Assembly (NCBI GenBank): GCA_034508935.3
Contig: CM067444.1
Location: 24,903,867-24,967,866, forward strand
DNA: 64,000 nucleotides
Direction: 5' to 3'
Origin: Berghia stephanieae
Lineage: Eukaryota > Mollusca > Gastropoda > Nudibranchia > Aeolidiidae
Position 1 is the first letter of the stretch, and each line of letters begins with the position of its first letter. A program made the translations under genes and the position numbers. The notes beneath the pieces were generated by a model. It was not told the origin of the DNA. It saw only the letters and a list, made by a program, of their open reading frames with translations, and searched no databases. Shown piece by piece: positions 50,507 to 60,700 of this stretch.

Positions 50507-50882
50507 GAACACCATTTGTTCACAGTGCCAAAGTAGAAGCTTACCTCAATCAAAGTCAACATTTGTTCACAGTGCCAAAGTAGAAGCTTACCTCAATCAA
50601 AGTAACATTTGTTCACAATGCAAAGTAGAGCTTACCTCAATCAAAGTCAACATTTGTTCACAGTGCAAAAGTAGAATGTTACCTCAATCAAGTGTAACAT
50701 TTGTTCACAATGCCAAAGTAGAAGCTTACCTCAATCAAAGTCAACATTTGTCACAGTGCCAAAGTAGAAGCTTACCTCAATCAAAGTAACATTTGTTACA
50801 ATGCAAGTTAGAAGCTTACCTCAATCAAAGTCAACATTTGTTCACAGTGCCAAAGTAGAAGCTTACCTAATCAAAGTCAATA
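50507..50882 (+). repeat. About 46-bp minisatellite, 8 units in alternating types
   Basis: Consensus CATTTGTTCACAGTGCCAAA then GTAGAAGCTTACCTCAATCA. Units alternate between a GTCAACATTT/CACAGTGCC type and a GTAACATTT/CACAATGC type, a dimer period of about 92. Several units differ by single missing bases. Each unit has a HindIII-like AAGCTT. The Gln/Ser-rich frame is not coding. Confidence 0.92.
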
Positions 50883-52299
50883 ACTTAAAGCGATGCACAT
50901 AAATATTATCAACAAAACAGCTTAATTCAAAACTGAGTGGTTTTTTGTTTTTGTTTTTAAATTGCTTTCTTCATCTCACTCAGATGCCTCTGATGTGAGA
51001 GGAGATGATTCCATTCTACCAAGCAATGAGTTAAACAGATGAGAACAATGGCACATCTGACCAATTGGCATTGACAAATCTATTTAAATCACAAAACAAA
51101 ACAAACAAAAACGCCAAATGGAACAAACATAACATCAAAGCAGTGGTTACTTTCAGAATGTAAAACATTTAAGCAAACCAAAGATGAATTCATCAACTTT
51201 TCAAAGGAAAGGCAGACATTTAAGTCAAACAGCCAGATGTGGTTTTTATTTTGTTTTTGTTTGAATGCATATTATAGAAATGTACCCATTTCAAATTTTG
51301 TGACCAATTCTTTTTTTCTAAATTTGAAGTTAATGAGAACATAACACATAACAACTGGTCAACTACAAACTGGAACAGCTTATCACATACGAGATTTTAT
51401 CCTGGAAAATACTGAATGACCCAAAAAAAAAATTTAATCAAGATTTTTTCATCTACGTATAACTGTTTAATGCTGTAACTGAAGATTATTTTTAAACACC
51501 TAGCATTTACAAAGAAGGAAACAAAAACAAACAAAAAAGGGGAAAGAAAATTCATTGATTCATAATCAAATAGAGAATTAAAAAAAAAAAAAAAAGAAAG
51601 ATAATGATCAAGTAATAATCATTGGACATGAAATATCACAGAAATAAAAAAGGAGTTATTGTGGATCATGTGACTATTTCCAGTTAACGTCACTCACTCG
51701 ACATTGATTATCCTAAATCGTATGACCTAATGCCTTCAAGCGTTTTATAAAGTATTCTTTCTATTTATAAAAAAGGCAGCATAATGTGAATGTGATACTG
51801 ATTGTGAATTTGTTGAGAACAGTTGTAGTTCAAAAACTCTTCTTAAACTTGAAAATAAATACACTTTGAAAAAAACTAAAACATACTTAAATTGTTTTAC
51901 AGCGTGACACACAACAGATCGACTTTTAACAAGCACTTAAAGAGTTTTGAATCAACAAAAAAAAACCCCAACAAAATCGATCATTTTCATACAACTCAGA
52001 TTGAGACAACCAGACTGAAAAGAAAAAGAATAGAATAATCTTGTCAAGTAGAAAGGAACAAGGTCTGACTGAACCAAAAGAAACATTATTTTTTTTTTAA
52101 TCTTAAACAACAACTGACATCGCTGCTGATCATGACAAAAGCAATATAAAATAAACGAAAACCAGCAACAAATAACAAAAGCAAAATAATTAAAATGTTT
52201 ACATTCGTAGTTTCACAATATACAAAATATGGTTAAGTGATTTAATTAACTATTTATAGGATAATACCGTGTCAAAGAAAAAAAAAAGAAAACAAAGAG

Positions 52300-52485
52300 A
52301 GAAATAAAAGAAAGAAAAAAAAGAAAGAAAAAAAAAAGATAAAAAAAAAAAATAGAAATAAAAATTTTTTTAAAAGGAGTAACCAACAGAGTCAACAACT
52401 TTATCACTACTAAATTAAAAACACGATACAATATTTTTAAAATAAAATTATAAAAAGCAATAACCAATAATATATTGGTATTGAC

Positions 52486-52525
<40 letters not shown>

Positions 52526-52560
52526 GTAATAATAATAACAACAATAGTAATAACAACACA
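52300..52560 (+). repeat. A-rich tract and (AAT)n microsatellite
   Basis: AAAGAAAA tracts to 52370 and AAT units at 52484-52560. Confidence 0.92.
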
Positions 52561-52959
52561 ACAATGTAGTTAAATATAATGTTATATATAACTGCTTGCA
52601 ATTGGCATCTATATATTTCTATTCCCCTGGAAGGTGGGAAGTATGTACGTATTTTATTGATTGATGTGAATGAAAGACTTGCTTGGGTGTCTGGGTTTCC
52701 ATGTACCAACCTCTAGGGCAATCCGTCACCGGCATGACCACTCTCTAAAACCAGCATGAGGACATTCTCTCTCTCTCTTGATGGAAATCATTTACCCTTT
52801 GCAGGCAGGGTACGATTTAACTCTTGAGTGGACAACATACCTTACTGCTTTCACCAAAACAACAGTAAAACGTTTGCAAAAAGAACCGAACAAAAATGAA
52901 CATCAGTTTGCAAATAAAAAATGCTTAACACCGATCATTTTAGACTTACAGTTTGTATT

Positions 52960-53075
52960 CTTCTATCTTGTATTATTCTTTCTTGCTTTGTCTGGCACTA
53001 TTTCATACATACTGTTTTCACATCTTTATCTTACACCAGGGCCTGTTCCCTAATTTGTCACGTTGATATTTTCAA
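52960..53075 (+). mobile_element. Family G, right half
   Basis: TTTCTTGCTTTGTCTGGCAC, CACATCTTTATCTTACACCA, GGGCCTGTTCCC. The left arm is absent. Confidence 0.65.
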
Positions 53076-53569
53076 AAATGCATGTTACTGCTGTCTTGGT
53101 AAAAACAATTAGATAAATAATGGGAGCAAATATGATTAGAACAGTAATTCAGCAATTTTACTTTAGTGGGGTCATTGCCTTGTCATGCTATAGTATATGT
53201 GTGGTTGCATGGTAAAATCAGTCGTCAGAGATCAGGAGCTACAGATTATTGTCAGAAATCGTCTATTTTATCATCCGACTCAAATTCTAAACATTCAGAT
53301 TTTTGGGGAGATTTGACTTGAAGGGTTTATTAATTTACAATCAAAAAGTTCCTTCCTTCTCCATTAAAATACCAGGTTTCTGTGTAATCTCTTGATTCAA
53401 AATGTTAACCCTGACTTGGTCAATTTGTATATTTCCTATTACGTCAAATCTGAATTACTTTGAATGAATATAAACCCTGAGCTTTTACAAGACTAAAATA
53501 TCCATTAAATTTTCTCAAAACTTAACAAGGGGTCCCGAGTCAAAAGCAAAACTTAAATTTATAGGATGA

Positions 53570-53785
53570 GACACGATGCCTGTAAGGATGTAAAAGGGGC
53601 CATTATAAAATTATTTTTTGGGGGACGGAGACAATACTGTTACCAGCAGGAGCTCCCAGCAGGAACTTGTTTTACAAGAGAATGCAAATCAAGAGCGTTT
53701 TCAAAAGATTTAAGTTAGTACAATCCACAGTGAGATTCGAACCACAGCCCTACAGGTCACCCCATAAGACCATAAAGCCTGACAT
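53570..53785 (-). mobile_element. Worn SINE A copy
   Basis: GAGACACGATGCCTGTAAGG, GACGGAGACAATACTGTTAC, and a B-box complement GATTCGAACC followed by ATAAGACCATA-like head remains. Strongly diverged. Confidence 0.45.
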
Positions 53786-55128
53786 AAAGCTTCAACTAAT
53801 GGCATCGACTAACATGCAAAAGTACCCGTGAAGTATGAATTAATAAAATGTATTTATGTCCAATAAGTAAAAATAAAACCAAAAAAAACCAAGCAACCTC
53901 CTGATGACTGATTTTTCCGCACCAGCACACAAATTATATAGAAGATATATCCTTTGTTGAAGCACGCTGTGAATCTTAACTTTCTCAACCTACAAATCTA
54001 AAGGCACTTGTTAAATGGTTAAGCATAATTGTGGTAGAACAAATACAAGGCCAGCCTCATCTTGTGGCCAATAGGTCTCGCTTTCATTGAAATGTTTTAG
54101 AGAATGTCACACCGATTCACAGATTACCATGAAGGTTGGCAGTTATTGAATATGTCTCATTCCTTGAGGGATTGTGGTTGAAAGATGAACGAATGACAAA
54201 AAGAGGTAGAGTGATGACTCAGATCAAGACGAGATGAAAGAATGGAAGAATTGGGATCATAGAATTGTTTTATAATCATGTGGTAATTACATGGCAAAAG
54301 TTACAACTTGAAATATTTTGCAGACATGTTCAAACGAAAAAGAATTTTTAAAAAGAAAACCTAAAACACACACACACACACACCAACAAATAAAACAAAA
54401 AAGAAACCTTACTCTCCTTTATCATATATACCTCTCTAACAAAGAAGCAATACATTGGCATACTCGTCCCTCCTGGCCAATAAGAGTGCAGGACTTGAAG
54501 TGGTTATATCATAATTACACCTATACCTCTGAATTGACAAAGCCCATTTATGCAATTTGTCATCAGCCTGAACAACAAATTATCTAAATTATTTAGAAAA
54601 CGTTTTGTCCCAGAAAACAAAAAAAAGAGAGTTCAGATTTACAAATAAACACATTTCATCACATTTTATGAGGTTTAAAAGGCGCCACCTCTAATTTAAA
54701 GCCTATTAGGAACATGGTAATATGGACAGGGTCATTAACACTCTTTGGTCGGGAAAAAAAATGTCCCAGTTTGTATACAGTTACAGGATTTAAACCTTTG
54801 ACCCTTAAGTCCAGACGAGTAACAAAACATAGAATGCTGCATAAGAGCAAAAATCCCACATAATCAGTCACAAGATTTGTAAAATATTCACAACAGCCAT
54901 GCGCTCACACTGCAATGATCACCAAGCAATTTCCTCAAGGAACAAGACACTGTAGTCGTATTTATCAAAGCTTTGTACATGTATATTATAATATTATGTA
55001 GCATATCATCATTGCTGATTTGGTAATGGAGAGTGGAAGTAAAGATGGTATGTGTAGTGAAGGTGGAGGTCCTGCAAGGAATGGAAGTACTGTTGTCATG
55101 AATAGTTGTAGATAATTGGTAAGGGGAA

Positions 55129-55160
<32 letters not shown>
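55129..55160 (+). repeat. Poly-G run (about 30)
   Basis: Longest homopolymer in the window. Confidence 0.95.
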
Positions 55161-55162
<2 letters not shown>

Positions 55163-56084
55163 GGAGATGACAGGGGTATGTGGATGGTCTGGTGGATGGA
55201 TGGTCTGATGGATGGATAATGAATGGAAAAGAATTCGATGATCAACGAATTGGTGGCACTATTTTGAAAAACGTGCTATTCTTCGTGTAACCTTATCAGT
55301 AGGAACAACAGGAAAGAGCAAAAATATATAAGGAAGAAGGAAAACTATAGCAAGACGAATTTGTCATACTAAAAAAGTAAGACACAATTTTCATTATTAT
55401 ACGATGTTTTGATTATAAAATCACAATTTTCTTTTTTCTTCAATTGCCATTTCCACAAGCCTGACTGGATCAACAGTGGGAATTAATTGTGACTTACTAC
55501 GGGTTGGATAAAACCCCATCAGAAATATTTGAATCGAGATCAAGTGGACATGTTAAATTTACATCTTCGAGCAATAGAGCAAGATAAAAAGTTAATGACA
55601 ATGATGATCATGTAATAAAGATGAAAGAGATGATAAAGGATGAATGGTGGTGATGGTGATGGTGATGATGATAAGAATACAATGATAGTGATAGAAGCGA
55701 TTATTGTGATAAAGGTAATGGCGGTAATGAAGAAATTGGTTAGACGTGTAATGTAATAGATATATATATATCTGTGTGCGTCAGCAGGATATTGTAATAG
55801 CAAGTTGCATATGTAAACAAGTATTTGTGCTTTAACTCAATCTACCTGTGACATACTCATTTACTTGTGACATGTGCTATAACCCTGATAAGAACTCCAT
55901 GAATAACTCGCATATCGATGGTCTCTGTCACAAACGGTTCAAACTCCAAGAATTCACAAGAATTCGCAGGTCCAGAGCACGCTCCGATCAATGCCTATAA
56001 ATAGTGAGTAAACGATCCAACAGAAGGGTTACATTTTGATTTGTGATAAAACCATTCGGGTCCCTTGAAATCATTCTTTTCTTT

Positions 56085-56575
56085 CTTTCTATAAAGGTTT
56101 TATGGCGCTTGCGACACATGTAAGTCATTTCAGCGCTAGATAGTGAAAAGGAAGAATTTGGGATAGCTAAGGACACAAGAAAAAGGAAGACAAAGGGGAA
56201 GGGTTTTAATAGGGACAAGATGTAGATTCCAAGAGCACACTATCAGTGTACTTAGCTTGAGATCACCTAAAAGTCTCATTCAGACACAAGAACAGGATTC
56301 CACAAAGAGGGAAACACTGAAATGTCTACAAAACAAAAAATATAATATTACATAACATAGAGATGATTTACAAGAAAAATAAAAAATATCATCTCCCAAA
56401 ACTATAAATTTGACTGCTTCCCACTCAGCCAAGGACTCCGGCCAGGTCCAGGACAAAACTAAGTAATCTCAAGCCAAGACAAGGAAGGAAATCAAGTTGA
56501 AACAGAAAATAGGGGGATAGAAGACACAGCAAGTGACCTCCATGCCCGCTTTGGGAGTTGGAATCATAATATCGT
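56085..56575 (-). mobile_element. Family C, near full length
   Basis: GGTTTTATGGCGCTTGCGAC to CATGCCCGCTTTGGGAGTTG. Lies just beyond the importin stop codon. Confidence 0.8.
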
Positions 56576-57558
56576 CAGATTTTTTTTAAAAAAATAGACT
56601 TGGGGGTTTCCCACAATTGAACGGTTTAGTGACCGAGGTCATGGATATATTAAAAATCAAATCAAGTCGGCTGATTTGAACAAACTAATCACAGAAATGG
56701 TATCTGTGCCTGGGCATTTTGGCAGAGAGAAGAACCTAGATCAGTTTAAAGCAACTTGCTATGTTATCGTTGTATGGCACGGGTAGTCTTCTAATCATGT
56801 TGATTTTTATCCACTGTTGTGTCTGTCAGATTAGCTTGATTTGTGCAGGGATCGACTATTATATCATTGGCTTTGCCTTCGATTCTGTCTAAGTGTAAAA
56901 CAGTCTTTAAACATTTTGCTTTAAAAATTGCAACATTGCAAAATGCTTGGTTGAAGTTTGTTGAAAAAAATAAAACAAGGTATCATTGATAAAAGATTTT
57001 TAAAAAAGAAAAAAAAAAAAAAAAAAAGACAATAAATACCTTTCTGTCAAATGAAATAACATTTAACACTAAGTAAGCCACCCATCCCAGCATTTTGTTT
57101 TCAATATTTGCATACGTGATAATTTTCCTTCACTTAAACCAATACCAACATGAAAAAGATTACTCAAGATCAATGATAAAAATTTTCTAACAACGATTAA
57201 AAGCAGGAGGGTTGTATGAAAAATCCTTACAAACCACAAGGCTTAACTCGAATCTTTTCCAAATTTTACATAATTACAGATTGTGATACTCAATAAATAA
57301 AACTTGTATTTCAATTTATGTCTGTAATAATTGAATATTTTAAAATAAACCCAAAAAAAAAACAGACAGACAACACTGAAAATTTAAAATGAGTCAGGGT
57401 AGTCGTCACGGAAAGAAAGTTTTCCTTATTAGATTATGAATACCACAGATAAACAATATAAATTAGAATGTAGTATCATCTTATATTACAAGAATATCTA
57501 AAGAGAATTGGGTAGCTACACACAGAAAGAAAAGTGGCCTAAACGTCTTGAACGTGTA

Positions 57559-57755
57559 TCAAAACTGGAAGCCACCCATGGGTACATTGTTCTGAGCCCC
57601 ACCGCTAAACTGGTATTGCTGGGCCGCTTGATCCATCTCAGGGGCCAGGGCCTTGTCCTCGTCCTCTGAGCCGAAGTAACGCTCGATGATGTCAAATGCC
57701 TTTTGATAAATCTCTTGGTTCTCGTGACTTTGAAGGAATTCAATTTTGTCCAGAC
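57559..57755 (-). CDS. Importin alpha last coding exon
   Basis: Reads [40 protein letters not shown] and a Gln-rich end finishing PMGGFQF before TGA (57559-57561). Acceptor TTCCAG. The acidic patch after the last helix corresponds to the CAS/exportin-2 binding end of importin alpha (family knowledge). A longer open frame on this strand (57516-57764) is out of frame. Confidence 0.95.
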
Positions 57756-60700
57756 CTGGAACAATGTGATATCAATAAGTAAAGATAAAGAAATGGATGC
57801 AAGTTGTTATGGGTATTGAATTATTATGATGTAAATAGGACTTTAAAACAATTCTAATCTGATGAATATGAATATTAAAAAGTTTTTTAATGATGCTTTT
57901 TTATTCTTTCTAAAACATTTATCATCAGTCTTAGTCACTGGTGGGGGTCCCGATAGCTCAATGGGTAGAGCACTCGCTTCACATGCAAAGGGACCAAGAT
58001 CGATCCCCGGTGCAGTCGAGATTTTTTCTCACCCCCCTGTCCACCCAGCAGTGAATGGGTAGCGAATCTTGTTAGATTTGGAGGAAAAATCTTTGTTTTT
58101 TTTTGTTTTTAAAGGTTTTACGGCACTTGCAACACATTTACGTCATATCAGCGCCAGTAAAAGGAAGAAAATGGGACAGTATAAAGTTCTAGAATTACAA
58201 TAAAAGCACCCAAGAAAAGGTAAGACAAAGGGGAATTTGTTCAAATAGGAAACAGATGCAGATTCCAAGAGCACACTATCAAAGTACTCAGTTTGAGATC
58301 ACCTAAAAGTCTCATCCAGACACAAGGACAGGTCCCCACTAAGAGGAATACACTCAAATGTTTACAAATCATATGTTAAAAATGAAAAGAATAACATTAC
58401 ATAACAGAGAGATGATTTACAAGGAAAAAAATATCATCTCCCAAAACTTTAACTATACATTTGACTGTTTCCCTCTCAGCCAAGGACTCCGACCAAAGTC
58501 AGGACAAAACCAAGCAATCTCATTCCAACACAAAGACAGAAAGCAATTGGAAAACAGATAAGAGGGGATAGAAGACACAGCAAGTACCTCCATGCCCGCT
58601 ATGTGAGGTAGGAACCCCACCCAGGGAAAAATCTTTGCGAAAGACTTGTGTCCTATCCTAAGGATAGCAAGCAATCGCTATTGTCCATTTCACACTATAG
58701 AAACCTGGATAAAATCTGGCTCCATGGGCCCAGTGGCTCTGAAGGACTTAGTCATTGGTATCCTGGATCAGGATAAAGCCACCTTTCATGACCTCCCAAC
58801 CTTATCCTCGCAAGATCAGTTAAATCATTAACAATGCAATAGGTCCTATTTTGTTTAGTTTTTAAGGGGTTTACAGCGCTTGTGACATATTTTGTTTTGT
58901 TTTTGTTTTTAAGGGTTTTACGGCGCTTGCAACACATTTAGGTCATTTCAGCGCCAGTATAAATGAAGAAATGGGATAGTAAAAAGTTCTAGAATTACAA
59001 TTAAAGCACACAAGAGAAAGTAAGACAGGGGGGAACTGGGAATAAAAAGGGATCAGACGTAGAATCCAAAAGCACACCTATCAATGTACTTAGTTTGAGA
59101 TCACCTATAAGTCTCATCTGGACACAAGCACAAGACCCAACAAAGAGGAAAACACTCAAATGCTTACATTATACTTTCAAAATAACAAATATAATAGAGA
59201 AAAAAATTCATCTCCCAAAACAATAACAATGCATTTGACTGTTTCTCTCCCAGCCAGAGCCAGGACAAAACCAAGTAATCTCATTCCTAGACAAAGATAG
59301 AAAGCAAGTTGGAAAATAGATATAGAGGAACAGAAGACACAGTATGTACCTCTCTGCCTACTATGTTGTGACATATTTAGGTCATTTCAGCGCCAGTTAA
59401 ATGAAGAAAATGGGATAGTAAAAAAGTTTAGATTTTCAATCAAAAGCACACAAGAAACTGTAAGACCAGGAATGGTTCAAATAGGGAAAAGATGAAAATC
59501 CAAGAGCATACCATGAGCGTTAAAAAATATAACAGCACATAACAGAGATCATTTACAAGGAAAAAAAATATCATCTCTCAAAACTATAAATAAACATTTG
59601 ACTGTAAGTGCCTCCTCCCTGTCCACTATGGGAGGGCAAGAGACCCCACCTAGAATGTCCTGTGTATTCCTGTATTGAAATGGAATATAGAAAATTTACA
59701 AATCCTCCTCCTGCACCCACCGTAACACTCTTCAATCATGACTGCATATGGATTGACTCCATTGCCCTGCTTGGCATCCGTCTCTCCAAGTCTGAGGATG
59801 TTCTCCAACCCATTAAGAGCCACCTGTACAATTTTACTGTCCATCACTGTCAACAAGTCACACATTGGTGGGATGCAATTTTGGTTTACCAAGAATCTGG
59901 GCCAAACAAAAATAGAGAGAGAAATTTAATCTTTTTTTCTTTTGTTTCCATGGAAAAAGACCAGCGATAGTAAGATCAACAGATTGTTCTCTAGAAGTGA
60001 GAAATAAACTCAGAAGAAAAAGGAAAGAAAAAAAAACACAAGCATTTATATAGCACAATATCCACTAAATGCGCTCAAAGCACTTTACAAAGGGTCCCTG
60101 AACAACAGCAACACGTAACATGTAGAACGAGACATGACGCCTGTTAGGCGATATTACAATTTTTCCGACAGAGACGGCGCTGTTGACGACCAGGTACTCA
60201 TTTTACACCTGAGTACAGTGAGAGAATGTGAGTAAAGAGTCTTTTCCAAGGACTCAATTATGTGCCAAGCGAGGCTCAAACCTAGAACCTTCCAATCCAA
60301 AAGCGAACGTCATACCACAAGACCACATAGCCGCACAAGGAGAGCTATGACCAAATCATAATTATTAAATGTATGTCACATTAGACTATCTTCCTGATAC
60401 ATCTCATATTGAATAGTTTGTGATCCCAGATAGCTTTGCTTTAACTGTAAATTCAACACAGATGTTATATAAAGCCCCCACAACAACAAAAATGGTTAAC
60501 AATGCCACCATCACATTATCTCATTCATCTGTAGTGTGTCTTTCATCTTGTTTTGTTGATAAAGGGGAAACCTGAAACGTCCACATTATCTGTTTTCAAC
60601 CCTAACATTGACTATATCCGAAGTTTACCCGGGTTACATTTATCCCATGCTTTATATTACCTTTTTCTGAGACAAATTATAGGCGTAGTATCAAAGTTAA

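Larger units (their letters stand above)
47950..57558. other. Repeat-poor intergenic stretch, possible importin alpha 3'UTR
   Basis: Dense family C stops at about 47.9 kb and resumes at 56.1 kb. Between them I see fold-back E5 (48962-49240), a minisatellite (50507-50882), a few simple repeats, a worn SINE A (53570-53785) and half of a G element (52960-53070). No coding exon was recognised. A minus-strand AATAAA at about 48028-48033 could be a far 3' end of the importin transcript; that is inference only. Confidence 0.3.

Noticed and set aside
50505-50789. 94-codon Gln/Ser-rich ORF
   Set aside because: Minisatellite translation; frame is kept only by chance gaps between units.
57516-57764. 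82-codon minus ORF at the importin 3' end
   Set aside because: It is the wrong frame of the true last exon, which reads [19 protein letters not shown].
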